From Salinicola halimionae (GTDB taxonomy: Bacteria > Pseudomonadota > Gammaproteobacteria > Pseudomonadales > Halomonadaceae), in contig NZ_PZJQ01000004.1 of the NCBI RefSeq assembly GCF_003206065.1, positions 133,554-197,553 of the forward strand: a stretch of DNA of 64,000 nucleotides, read 5' to 3'. Below the pieces are notes generated by a model that worked only from the letters and a program-made list of their open reading frames with translations, was not told the origin of the DNA and searched no databases. The position numbers and the translations under genes were made by a program. Of the stretch, positions 19,372 to 27,838 are shown in pieces; within the stretch, counting starts at the first letter, position 1, and every line of letters begins with the position of its first letter.

Positions 19372-19382
19372 CGAGGGCTACG

Positions 19383-20000
19383 ATGATACGTTCATTACGC
19401 CGCGCGGCCGATCGCCGCCGCCAGGCCGATGGCCGCTATGGCGGGCTGTTCAGGTCCTACGCCGGTGACGAAATGGTGGCCATCGACTGCGAGACCACCG
19501 GTCTCGACACCAGGACCGCCGAACTGGTCTCGATCGCCGCAGTCCGCATCAAGGGCGAGCGGGTGCTGACCAGCGGCTCGCTGGACCTGCGCCTTCAGCC
19601 GCCGGCCAGCCTGCGCGGTGATTCCATCAAGATCCATCGTATGCGCGGCATCGATCTGAGCGATGGCGAAACGCTGGACGAAGCGCTGGAAAAGTTCCTC
19701 GACTTCATCGGCAACCGCCCGCTGCTCGGCTGGTGCATCGAATACGACCTGGCGGTGATCGACCGCCATCTGCGGCCGCTGTTCGGTTTCGGCCTGCCCA
19801 ACCTATGTCTCGATATGGCCCAGGTCTATCTGCGCGAGATGCACCGGACGCGGCCGCAACTGGAGCCGACGGTGAACTTCGAAGCAGTGGCTGAGGCGCT
19901 CAAGGTGCCGGTGATCGGTCGCCACACCGCGCTTGGCGATGCAGTGACCACGGCCCTGATGTACATCCGTCTGAAGAAGGGGGCGCTGGTGCCGAGTTAG
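19383..20000 (+). CDS. DEDDh-family 3'-5' exonuclease (DnaQ-like)
   Basis: 205 residues. Exonuclease motif I is AIDCETTGLDTRTAELVSIAAV (D and E ligands), motif II is GWCIEYDLAVIDRH, and motif III is GRHTALGDAVTTALMY with the general-base His and final Asp. All four acidic metal ligands and the His are present, so it should be active on DNA or RNA 3' ends. It lies 11 bases after the DUF294 gene and is probably co-transcribed. It is not the replicative epsilon subunit: the clamp-binding motif and typical length differ. The start ATG at 19383 follows GAGGGC. Its link to the nucleotidyltransferase is conserved but unexplained. Confidence 0.85.
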   Translation: MIRSLRRAADRRRQADGRYGGLFRSYAGDEMVAIDCETTGLDTRTAELVSIAAVRIKGERVLTSGSLDLRLQPPASLRGDSIKIHRMRGIDLSDGETLDEALEKFLDFIGNRPLLGWCIEYDLAVIDRHLRPLFGFGLPNLCLDMAQVYLREMHRTRPQLEPTVNFEAVAEALKVPVIGRHTALGDAVTTALMYIRLKKGALVPS

Positions 20001-20087
20001 GAGCCTGTCGTCGGGCTCGGCATCGCAAGTCACCGGGTGCAGTGATAGCATGAGCGCGCCTCCATATCCCTGCGTGTCATTCGATCC

Positions 20088-20942
20088 ATGCAAGCATCTA
20101 CCGGTACCCAGAAATACGAGTTCAACAAGCTGCAGAAGCGCCTTCGCCGCCAGGTCGGCAACGCGATCATCGACTACGGGATGATCCATGAAGGCGACAA
20201 GGTGATGGTCTGCCTTTCCGGCGGCAAGGACTCCTACACCATGCTGGAGATTCTGATGAATCTGCAGCGTAACGCGCCGGTCGATTTCGAGCTGGTTGCG
20301 GTCAATCTCGATCAGAAGCAGCCAGGCTTCCCCGAGCACGTGCTACCCGAATATCTCGATGCCAGGGGGGTGAGTTATCATATCCTCGAGCGCGATACCT
20401 ATTCGGTGGTCAAGGAGAAAACCCCGGAGGGCAAGACGACCTGTGCGCTTTGCTCGCGTCTGCGTCGCGGCTCGCTCTATGGTTTCGCCGAAGAGATCGG
20501 GGCGACCAAGGTGGCGCTTGGGCACCATCGCGAAGACATTCTCGAGACGCTGTTTCTCAACATGTTCTTCGGTGGTTCGCTCAAGTCGATGCCGCCCAAG
20601 CTGTTGTCGGACGATGGCAAGAACATCGTCATTCGGCCGTTGGCCTACTGTCGTGAGGCCGATATCGCCGAATTTTCGCGACAAATGGCGTTTCCGATCA
20701 TCCCCTGCAATCTGTGCGGCTCGCAGCCCAACATGCAGCGACAGGTGGTCAAGGAGATGCTGGCGGAGTGGGAGGTCAAGCATCCAGGGCGGCTCGAGAC
20801 GATGTTCAAGGCGGTAACCAACGTCGCCCCGTCGCAGCTCGCGGATCGCAATCTGTTCGATTTCGAGGGGCTGGAAGCCAAGCAGCGCCAGCGGCAGGAG
20901 ACGCGCATCGACACCCTCGATTTGCTCGCTCGCGAAGCCTGA
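20088..20942 (+). CDS. ttcA: tRNA 2-thiocytidine biosynthesis protein TtcA
   Basis: 284 residues. Introduces the thio group on C32 of some tRNAs, using ATP and an Fe-S cluster. The PP-loop SGGKDS is at residues 44-49. Two Cys pairs, CALC ([12 protein letters not shown]) and CNLC ([14 protein letters not shown]), hold the Fe-S cluster and catalytic sites; [19 protein letters not shown] is the TtcA signature. Length is normal, with a short basic tail. It stands alone, with a hairpin terminator 33 bases after the stop. Confidence 0.95.
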   Translation: MQASTGTQKYEFNKLQKRLRRQVGNAIIDYGMIHEGDKVMVCLSGGKDSYTMLEILMNLQRNAPVDFELVAVNLDQKQPGFPEHVLPEYLDARGVSYHILERDTYSVVKEKTPEGKTTCALCSRLRRGSLYGFAEEIGATKVALGHHREDILETLFLNMFFGGSLKSMPPKLLSDDGKNIVIRPLAYCREADIAEFSRQMAFPIIPCNLCGSQPNMQRQVVKEMLAEWEVKHPGRLETMFKAVTNVAPSQLADRNLFDFEGLEAKQRQRQETRIDTLDLLAREA

Positions 20943-20974
20943 ACGAATACAGAGTCGTGATACGAGGTGATAGG

Positions 20975-21004
20975 CCCGCCGGAGGTGATCTTCAGCGGGT
21001 TTTT
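20975..21004 (+). terminator. rho-independent terminator of ttcA
   Basis: CCCGC (20975-20979) pairs with GCGGG (20995-20999) followed by TTTTT. The stem is short with a 15-base loop. Confidence 0.6.
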
Positions 21005-21035
21005 GGCGTCGGGAAGATACATTTTTAGACCCTGC

Positions 21036-22208
21036 CTAGGCTAGCGGGCCGCCCAGAATGGTCTTGCTCATGCCGCTCATGATATGGGTGCCGTCTTCCT
21101 CGGCAAGTTCGGCATACCATGCTTGCGTGGCGACCGGGTCAGCGCCGTGGGTCGTCTCCGCGCGCTGACGAGCCCGGGTGATGATCTGGCCGACCCGCTC
21201 GACGCGCGCCTCGTCGTAGGCCTTGAGTGCCGCGGCAATGTCGCCCTCGGCATTGTCCAGCATCCGAGCCAGCACCCAGGCATCTTCCATCGCCTGACAG
21301 CCACCCTGACCCAGGTCCGGCGCCATGCCGTGGGCGGCATCGCCGAGAATCGCAGCGCGTTCGCCGACCAGCGTTTCCAGTGGTTCGATGTCATGGATCT
21401 CGACGCGGGCCATGGCATCGGGATCGAAACGTTCCAACAGCTTTTGAACGGGTTCCGCCCAGCCCGCAAAGTGCTCGGAGAGCTCTTCTCGGTAGCGAGA
21501 GGCGACGTTGGTCGACCCAGCCGGGAGCGGCACGTCGAAGAAGCAGTAGAATTCGGGTGTGTCAGCATCACCACTCATCGGCATCATCGACACACGCTGA
21601 TGGTCGCCGACGTACTGGGCCCACTGGTCGAGTGGCGCTAGATCCGGCGACGCGGCGACGCGCACGTTCCAGTTGACGTAGCCGCAGTAGCGGCGTTCGA
21701 CGGGATGACCCAGCGCTCGTTCGCGTAGCATCGAGTGAGTGCCGTCGGCAATCACGATCAGGTCGGCCCGGCGCATCGAACCCTCGGCGAAAGTTGCCTC
21801 CACGCCGTCATCGTCGCAGCGGTAATCGGTACAGGCCAGACCGAGTGTGACATTTTCGGGCCCCACGGCGTCCAGCAGCAGCTGTTGAAGCGTCGCTCGG
21901 GCTATGGGGCAGGCGCGCTGCCCGACCTCGTCGTAAAGCGGCTGCAAACTAAACTGGGTCAGCGGCTTGCCGTGCCGGGAGATATACGCCATGGCGCTCA
22001 TGCGTCCGCTGGCCTGCTCGACGGCATCGCCCACGCCGAGAGCCTTGAGCACCTTGACGCCGTTGGACCAGACCGAAAGGGCGGCGCCCACCGGGCGAAG
22101 TTCGGTGACCCGGTCGACGACCTCGACCCGGTGGCCCGATTGCTGCAGCGCCAGGGCAGCGGTGAGCCCGCCCATGCCGGCACCGATGACGAGAACGTTC
22201 AAGGCCAT
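21036..22208 (-). CDS. hpxO: FAD-dependent urate hydroxylase, HpxO-like
   Basis: 390-residue flavin monooxygenase of the aromatic-hydroxylase fold. FAD motifs: VIGAGMGGLTAALAL at the N-terminus and GDAAHGMAPDLGQGGCQAMEDA near residue 290. The blocks PVGAALSVWSNGVKVL, RYCGYVNWN, FYCFFDVPLPAGS, EIHDIEP and the ending TILGGPL match Klebsiella HpxO, which converts urate to 5-hydroxyisourate with NADH and O2. The frame is open 82 codons upstream, but the flavin motif fixes the start at 22208. No other purine-degradation gene is visible nearby. It is divergent from the broken hydrolase. Confidence 0.82.
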   Translation of the reverse strand: MALNVLVIGAGMGGLTAALALQQSGHRVEVVDRVTELRPVGAALSVWSNGVKVLKALGVGDAVEQASGRMSAMAYISRHGKPLTQFSLQPLYDEVGQRACPIARATLQQLLLDAVGPENVTLGLACTDYRCDDDGVEATFAEGSMRRADLIVIADGTHSMLRERALGHPVERRYCGYVNWNVRVAASPDLAPLDQWAQYVGDHQRVSMMPMSGDADTPEFYCFFDVPLPAGSTNVASRYREELSEHFAGWAEPVQKLLERFDPDAMARVEIHDIEPLETLVGERAAILGDAAHGMAPDLGQGGCQAMEDAWVLARMLDNAEGDIAAALKAYDEARVERVGQIITRARQRAETTHGADPVATQAWYAELAEEDGTHIMSGMSKTILGGPLA

Positions 22209-22395
22209 GAATTGTCCCGAGTTGTTGTCGTTGAAGAACGTATCGTTGGTTCGATCGAATCTGACCGATCGATCAGGTTTTGTCATCCTACGCAAAAACG
22301 ATACTCGCTGGGAATGCCGGTGCTGCCATCGCGGGGATCGATGCCAGGTTGGTGTCGTCTTTTTTTCGACAAAGTTTCTTCGACAAGGCAAAACG

Positions 22396-23121
22396 ATGAC
22401 CAAGGTGGTGATAGCACCGACACTCGAGATCCAGGATCGCGAAACCTTGCGCAAGGCGCTGGATGCAGGCGATGGCTCACGTCATGAAACCGCGCTGGGC
22501 GGATTTATCGTCGAGGGCGTGGCGATGTCTGGGCGTCTGATCCTGTGTCATGGCGCGGGCGCCGGACACGACTCCGAATTCTTGAGCCAATTGCGTCAGC
22601 GGCTGGCCGCGTGCGGTATTCAGATCGTCGCAGTGTAGTTCGGCTACATGACTACCATGCGCCGAGAGGGCAGGCGCCGCCCCCCGCCCAGAATCGAGAC
22701 GCTGGTCGCGGAACTTGGCGAATGGCATCGGGCTATCAGGACGCTCGATAGCGATACGCCGCTCTGGTTCGGTGGCAAGTCGATGGGCGGAAGAGTTGCG
22801 AGCCTGCTGGCGACGCGTATCGACATTGCGGGCTTGGTGCTATGCGGCTATCCGTTTCATCCTCCTAGAAAGCCGGAGCTGTTACGGCTCGATCACTGGC
22901 CGCAGATTGCCTGTCCAATGCTGCTGTTCCAGGGGACGCGCGATCCGTTCGGGCGACGTGACGAGGTCGAAGGTTATGATTTTCCGGCCCAGGTCGAATG
23001 CCACTTCCTGGAGGGGGGAGACCACGATTGGCAGACCCTCAAACGTCATGCGCAGACACAGTCGACATTGATCGATGAAGCTGTTGGCCGCGTGGCACGG
23101 CGGCTGGGCGCAAGTGAATGA
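22396..23121 (+). pseudogene. alpha/beta hydrolase (KANL3/Tex30 type) interrupted by an in-frame TAG
   Basis: One reading frame runs from 22396 to 23121 with a single TAG at 22636-22638. Before it lies the lid-less hydrolase start RLILCHGAGAGHDSEF and GIQIVAV; after it FGYMTTMRREGRRRPPPR, the nucleophile elbow WFGGKSMGGRVA (Ser in G-x-S-x-G), LVLCGYPFHPP, the Asp region QGTRDPFG and the His region GGDHDW. In relatives the sequence runs through this point without a break (pattern VVRFxFPYM), so the TAG replaces one codon. The true start may be the ATG at 22525 rather than 22396, because homology begins at SGRLIL. Either a recent pseudogene, stop-codon read-through, or a sequencing error. Confidence 0.8.
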
Positions 23122-23152
23122 TCCGGATAGAGAAAAGCGGCGCGAAAAGCTG

Positions 23153-23180
23153 TTGACTTTGAACCGGTCACAGGTAGAAT
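23153..23180 (+). promoter_or_regulatory. sigma-70 promoter of the Val/Asp tRNA cluster
   Basis: TTGACT (23153-23158), 16-base spacer, TAGAAT (23175-23180), then a GC-rich discriminator GCAGCGCC. Such discriminators are typical of stringently controlled tRNA promoters. The first tRNA begins 19 bases later. Confidence 0.75.
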
Positions 23181-23198
23181 GCAGCGCCACGTGACCAC

Positions 23199-23274
23199 GG
23201 GTGGTTAGCTCAGCTGGGAGAGCACCAGCCTTACAAGCTGGGGGTCACAGGTTCGAACCCTGTACCACCCACCA
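23199..23274 (+). tRNA. tRNA-Val (anticodon UAC)
   Basis: 76 nt including encoded CCA. Acceptor GGGTGGT pairs with ACCACCC; anticodon stem CCAGC/GCTGG encloses CTTACAA, anticodon TAC; T arm CAGGTTCGAACCCTG. First gene of the cluster. Confidence 0.97.
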
Positions 23275-23358
23275 CTGCGTTTTCGCAGTGCCTGGGTTCA
23301 CGTGTTGCAAGCCGTGATAGCTAGGCAAGCGGTTGCAAGAAAAGCAGTTGGAAAATGC

Positions 23359-23435
23359 GGACCGGTAGTTCAGTTGGTTAGAATGCCGGCCTGTCACGCC
23401 GGAGGTCGCGAGTTCGAGTCTCGTCCGGTCCGCCA
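23359..23435 (+). tRNA. tRNA-Asp (anticodon GUC), copy 1
   Basis: 77 nt with CCA. Acceptor GGACCGG/CCGGTCC, discriminator G, anticodon loop CTGTCAC with GTC. Identical over its length to the copies at 23563 and 23767. Confidence 0.97.
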
Positions 23436-23562
23436 TTTCCACCGACATGAGTATGTCTTACAAGACTTACGGTGTCGTTTGCGAGTTGCATAGTAGGTTT
23501 TGCTAGTTGCGTAGTCAGTATCGTGGGTCTGCGTTTTGACTCAAGCTCTCGATGCATAGAGT

Positions 23563-23639
23563 GGACCGGTAGTTCAGTTGGTTAGAATGCCGGCCTGTCA
23601 CGCCGGAGGTCGCGAGTTCGAGTCTCGTCCGGTCCGCCA
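23563..23639 (+). tRNA. tRNA-Asp (anticodon GUC), copy 2
   Basis: 77 nt with CCA, identical to copy 1. It is separated from copy 1 by a 127-base spacer without a gene. Confidence 0.97.
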
Positions 23640-23685
23640 CGCTTCGCACTGGTATCATTGGTTGTATTGAGTTTGTTTGACGTTT

Positions 23686-23762
23686 GGGTGGTTAGCTCAG
23701 TTGGTTAGAGCACCAGCTTCACATGCTGGGGGTCACAGGTTCGAGTCCCGTACCACCCACCA
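23686..23762 (+). tRNA. tRNA-Val (anticodon CAC)
   Basis: 77 nt with CCA. Same acceptor stem as the first tRNA-Val, but the anticodon loop is TTCACAT (CAC) and the D loop has one extra base. A dedicated reader of GUG. Confidence 0.95.
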
Positions 23763-23766
23763 TAGC

Positions 23767-23843
23767 GGACCGGTAGTTCAGTTGGTTAGAATGCCGGCCT
23801 GTCACGCCGGAGGTCGCGAGTTCGAGTCTCGTCCGGTCCGCCA
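23767..23843 (+). tRNA. tRNA-Asp (anticodon GUC), copy 3
   Basis: 77 nt with CCA, identical to the other two copies. It begins four bases after the end of tRNA-Val(CAC), so these two must be processed from one precursor. No clear terminator follows. Confidence 0.97.
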
Positions 23844-24153
23844 ATAACGTCTTCTGATTCAACTTTCATCTCTTGTTTTTGCCATGTGCTGCCGCGAACA
23901 AATCGCGGATTCTGGCACTTCAGTACGGCAATCCTCCTTATCCTGCTTTTTTTCCCGCTGTGTCGGCTTGATCTAGCTGTCCGCATCGCGTCTAGCTGTC
24001 CGTATCGTCCAACTGTCAGCATAGATAATCTTCGTACAATGGTACCGCTTTGGTGGAATGGTCCTCGTCGAGGTTTCCGTTACACTGCCGTTCATACGCG
24101 CGTTTGAAAGCCGCTGCCTGCGGCGTGCGCCTGGACATGAGTGGAGCCAATAA
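23844..24153. other. intergenic region before fadH
   Basis: No gene. It contains two and a partial third 19-bp direct repeats (23972-23990, 23991-24009, then a degenerate 24010-24024) sharing the core CTGTCCGCATCG, and a possible weak promoter CTGTCA (24013-24018), 16-base spacer, TACAAT (24035-24040). Confidence 0.5.
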
Positions 24154-26166
24154 GTGACGCGTTTTCCCCATCTCTTTCGTCCCCTCCAAGTTGGCTCGCT
24201 GACGCTGCGTAATCGTGCAGTCATGGGGTCGATGCATACCAATCTGGAGGAAGCGCCGAATGGCTTCGGGCGGCTGGCAGCGTTCTATGCGGCACGGGCG
24301 CGTCACGGCGTCAGCCTGATCGTCACCGGCGGGATTGCACCCAATGCGGAAGGCGCGGTGTTCCAGGGAGCCGCCAAGCTGACCGAGGCCGTCGAGGCCG
24401 AGCAGCATCGTCCCGTCGTGGAAGCGGTGCATGCGCACGGTGCTCACATCTGCCTGCAGATTCTGCACGCGGGCCGCTACGCCTACTCACCGGATCTGGT
24501 TGCGCCCTCGGCGATCGCCGCCCCCATCAGTCGGTTTACCCCGCGTGCGCTGAGTGAAGCCGATGTCGAACAGCAGGTCGAGGATTTCGTGCGTTGCGCC
24601 CGGCTCGCCCAGCGTGCCGGGTATGACGGCGTCGAGATCATGGGATCGGAAGGTTACCTGATCAATCAGTTTCTGTGTCGGCGTACCAACCATCGTGACG
24701 ACGCCTGGGGCGGCGACAGCCAGCGTCGGCAGCGCTTCGCGGTCGAGGTTGTGCGCCGCGTCAGGGAACGTTGCGATCCGGACTTTCTGCTGATCTTTCG
24801 GCTGTCGATGATCGACCTGGTGGAAGAGGGCAGCACCCGGGACGAGATCGTGGCGCTGGCGCAGGCGATCGAGCATGCCGGGGCGGACGTGATCAACAGC
24901 GGCATCGGTTGGCACGAAGCGCGTGTGCCGACCATCGTCACCAGCGTGCCGCGCGCCGCCTTCGTGGCCGCCAGTCGTGCAGTCCGCGAGGCCATCTCGA
25001 TCCCGCTGATCGCGACCAACCGGATCAACATGCCCGCCGTCGCCGAAGCCGTGCTGGCCGAGGGATATGCCGACCTGATATCGATGGCGCGCCCCTTTCT
25101 GGCGGATCCAGCTTGGATTGCCAAGGCCGAGCAGGGCCGCGTCGACGAGATCAATACCTGTATCGCCTGCAATCAGGCCTGCCTCGATCACACCTTCAAG
25201 GGCAAGCTGACTTCGTGTCTTGTCAACCCGCGCGCCTGTCACGAGACGGAATTGACGCTGACCCCGACCGACTTCCCCAAACGGATCGCGGTTGTGGGCG
25301 CCGGTCCGGCTGGGTTGGCCGCGGCCATTGCCTGCGCCGAGCGGGGGCATCGGGTGACGCTCTTCGAGCGTGATTCAAAGATCGGCGGCCAGTTCCGGTT
25401 GGCACAGCGCATACCCGGCAAGGAGGAGTTCTCCGAGACGCTACGCTACTTCACGACCCAGTTGGCACGCCATGGCGTGGAGTCGCGTCTCGATACCGAG
25501 GCCAATATCGATCGGTTGAAGGATTTCGACGAAATCATCGTTGCCACCGGTGTCCGACCGCGCACCCTCGACATCGAAGGGATCGAGCATTCCAGCGTGA
25601 TCTCCTACCCGATGGCGATTCAACACCCCGAGCGGGTAGGGCGTCGTGTCGCGATCATCGGAGCGGGAGGTATCGGCTTCGACGTCGCGGAACTGCTCTC
25701 GCATGTCGAGCAGCCGGCACTGGACATCGAGCGCTGGTGCGACGAGTGGGGTGTCGATATGAGTGTCGAGAATGCCGGGGGGCTGAAGCCGCGAGTCCTG
25801 CCCGCCGTGTCACGGCGGATCACGCTGTTGCAGCGCAAGACCGACAAGCCAGGCGCGGGGCTCGGCGTGACCACCGGTTGGGTTCATCGGGCGGCGTTGC
25901 GGGCGCGTCGGGTCGAGACGTTATCGGGTTGTACCTACCGCCGTATCGATGCCGAGGGACTGCATTTTGACGTCGACGGCGAATCGCGCGTCCTGTCCGT
26001 CGACACGATCGTCGTGTGTGCGGGTCAGGAGTCGCAGAGTGCGCTTTATGACGCGCTGGTGGCGTCAAATAGGCGCGTGCATCGGATCGGCGGGGCGGAT
26101 GTGGCGGCAGAGCTCGATGCCAAGCGTGCCATCGATCAAGGCACGCGCCTGGCGGCGTTGCTGTAA
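24154..26166 (+). CDS. fadH: NADPH-dependent 2,4-dienoyl-CoA reductase
   Basis: 670-residue flavoprotein that reduces 2,4-dienoyl-CoA in beta-oxidation of unsaturated fatty acids with even-numbered double bonds. The N-terminal FMN TIM barrel (about 1-330) has VMGSMHTNLEE, GSEGYLINQFLCRRTN and the NSGIGWHEARVPTI motif. The [4Fe-4S] site is CIACNQACLDHTF followed by a Cys 11 residues later in LTSCLVNPRAC. Then come the FAD domain (VVGAGPAGLAAAIACAERGH) and the NADPH domain (AIIGAGGIGFDVAELL), with QRKTDKPGAGLGVTTGWVHR conserved. It matches E. coli FadH throughout. The start is GTG at 24154 with GGAG eight bases upstream. It stands as a single gene. Confidence 0.96.
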   Translation: MTRFPHLFRPLQVGSLTLRNRAVMGSMHTNLEEAPNGFGRLAAFYAARARHGVSLIVTGGIAPNAEGAVFQGAAKLTEAVEAEQHRPVVEAVHAHGAHICLQILHAGRYAYSPDLVAPSAIAAPISRFTPRALSEADVEQQVEDFVRCARLAQRAGYDGVEIMGSEGYLINQFLCRRTNHRDDAWGGDSQRRQRFAVEVVRRVRERCDPDFLLIFRLSMIDLVEEGSTRDEIVALAQAIEHAGADVINSGIGWHEARVPTIVTSVPRAAFVAASRAVREAISIPLIATNRINMPAVAEAVLAEGYADLISMARPFLADPAWIAKAEQGRVDEINTCIACNQACLDHTFKGKLTSCLVNPRACHETELTLTPTDFPKRIAVVGAGPAGLAAAIACAERGHRVTLFERDSKIGGQFRLAQRIPGKEEFSETLRYFTTQLARHGVESRLDTEANIDRLKDFDEIIVATGVRPRTLDIEGIEHSSVISYPMAIQHPERVGRRVAIIGAGGIGFDVAELLSHVEQPALDIERWCDEWGVDMSVENAGGLKPRVLPAVSRRITLLQRKTDKPGAGLGVTTGWVHRAALRARRVETLSGCTYRRIDAEGLHFDVDGESRVLSVDTIVVCAGQESQSALYDALVASNRRVHRIGGADVAAELDAKRAIDQGTRLAALL

Positions 26167-26468
26167 CGGTCGCGAGCGCTAGCCCAGACCGTGCGGAGAT
26201 CCCTCTTTCGACTCGACTGCGTTGAGGCAGCGTGAGTGGGAAGTGCCCCGGCGCTGCCGAGGCTCGAGGACAGGTGTTAGACTAAGGGTTCACCAGTGAG
26301 CGCGAGCCGTGTGACGGGTACCCCGTCGCTTCCCGGGTTCGCGCTTCTTGTTATTCAGGCCGCGACGCATTGCGACCCCATGCCTGACCCTCAGAAAACG
26401 CGATTCTCATTACCGTCACGGTTTCTGGATCGCTTTTCTCCGTGGAGGGATCGTACAAGGACCCCCAG
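26167..26468. other. intergenic region between fadH and ltaE, with a large hairpin
   Basis: No gene. AGCGCGA (26299-26305) pairs with TCGCGCT (26339-26345), enclosing an inner stem GACGGG/CCCGTC; a T-rich TCTTGTTATT follows. This could end fadH transcripts or form a leader structure of ltaE. Confidence 0.45.
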
Positions 26469-27518
26469 ATGACATCCGATTGCAGCCCTCGCTATCTGGC
26501 GAGCGACAATACCTCCGGCATTTGCCCGGAAGCCCTCGATTATATGATTCGGGCGAATGCCAGCGACGATCTCGCCTACGGCAACGATGCCTGGACTCAT
26601 CGTGCCGCGGATCGTTTCCGTGAGCTCTTCGATTACGACTGTGACGTTTTCTTCGTCTTCAACGGTACCGCCGCCAACTCGCTGTCGCTGGCGGCACTGG
26701 GCCAGAGTTACCACAGCGTGATCTGTCACGAACTGGCTCACATCGAGACCGATGAGTGCGGCGGGCCGGAATTCTTCTCGAACGGTTCGAAGCTGCTCAC
26801 CAGTCACGGTGAAAACGGCAAGCTGACCCCCGAGGGGATCGAGAAGCTGGTCGTGAAGCGCAACGACATCCACTACCCCAAGCCGCGAGTCGTCTCGATC
26901 ACTCAGGCCACCGAAGTCGGAACGGTCTATTCTCGCGAGGAGTTGCTGGCGATCCGCACCGTCGCGGACAAGTACGACCTGCGTGTTCACATGGACGGTG
27001 CACGCTTCGCCAACGCCTGCAGTGCCCTGAATGCATCTCCGGCCGAGCTGACCTGGCAGGCAGGCGTCGACGTGCTCTGTTTCTCCGGTACCAAGAACGG
27101 CTTGCCGATGGGAGAGGCCATCCTGTTCTTCAACAAGGAGCTGGCCGAAGATTTTGCCTATCGCTGCAAACAGGCCGGACAGCTGGCCTCCAAGATGCGC
27201 TTCATCGCCGCGCCATGGCTGGGCCTGCTGGAATCCGGTGCGTGGCGGCGCAATGCCGACCATGCCAACGCCATGGCCCGGTATCTCGCCGACGGGCTCG
27301 CCTCGTTGCCCGGCGCTTCGCTGATGTTCCCGACACAGGCCAATAGCGTCTTCGTCAGTCTGCCCGAGCCGGTGATCACGCAGTTGCGCGCCAAGGGCTG
27401 GACCTTCTACACCTTCATCGGTGCCGGTGGCGCGCGTTTCGTGTGCTCCTGGAACACGACCTCCGAGCTGCTCGATCAGTTGCTGGCCGATGCGCGCGCC
27501 GCCTTCGACGACACGTGA
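26469..27518 (+). CDS. ltaE: low-specificity L-threonine aldolase
   Basis: 349-residue PLP enzyme of fold type I that cleaves L-threonine/allo-threonine to glycine and acetaldehyde. Key regions: SDNTSGICPEAL at the start, HIETDECGGPEFF, VHMDGARFANA (the PLP-ring Asp and phosphate Arg), and FSGTKNGLPMGEAILF with the PLP Lys at 209. The pattern is closer to the Pseudomonas enzyme (also called phenylserine aldolase) than to E. coli LtaE. The GTG 27 bases upstream is open in frame, but AAGGA seven bases before 26469 decides the start. Confidence 0.9.
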   Translation: MTSDCSPRYLASDNTSGICPEALDYMIRANASDDLAYGNDAWTHRAADRFRELFDYDCDVFFVFNGTAANSLSLAALGQSYHSVICHELAHIETDECGGPEFFSNGSKLLTSHGENGKLTPEGIEKLVVKRNDIHYPKPRVVSITQATEVGTVYSREELLAIRTVADKYDLRVHMDGARFANACSALNASPAELTWQAGVDVLCFSGTKNGLPMGEAILFFNKELAEDFAYRCKQAGQLASKMRFIAAPWLGLLESGAWRRNADHANAMARYLADGLASLPGASLMFPTQANSVFVSLPEPVITQLRAKGWTFYTFIGAGGARFVCSWNTTSELLDQLLADARAAFDDT

Positions 27519-27838
27519 AACTGACCGGCGTCCGCTGATCCGGACGCCGAGTCCCTCTCAATCCCCAACCTCTTCGGCTCGCGAAAGAAATTTTCCAGAT
27601 TTTTCTTTTACTTAGCGACGACTAAGAAAAGTTGCGCATTTTGTCGGCGCAAATTCCCCGTGCAACGAAACCGGATCGTGGTAGCGTGTTCTAAAGCGTG
27701 TATTCCGACGCTGCGTTGAAAAGACTCGCAAAATGGGTCTACCCGGCGCTTCGTGCATCTGTCTATGCTGATAGTCAGCTAGCCCGTCGGGCAGGACGTT
27801 CGTCCTGTGCGGTCGGGGGTCACGACCAGGAGGCTTCC
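27519..27838. other. intergenic region between ltaE and prkA
   Basis: Holds a perfect 9-bp hairpin CGGCGTCCG/CGGACGCCG (27526-27549) nine bases after the ltaE stop, without a T-run, and a second hairpin CAGGACG-tt-CGTCCTG (27792-27807) just before the prkA ribosome-binding site. No gene. No sigma-54 promoter was found, although prkA operons are often stress regulated. Confidence 0.55.

Noticed and set aside
23199-23843. tRNA-associated integration site
   Set aside because: No integrase and no partial tRNA copy at a distance; repeats are complete functional tRNAs.
26167-26468. Glycine riboswitch before ltaE
   Set aside because: No tandem aptamer consensus was found; only a hairpin with T-rich tail.
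27519-27838. Sigma-54 promoter of prkA
   Set aside because: No TGGCAC-N5-TTGCA match by eye on the plus strand.
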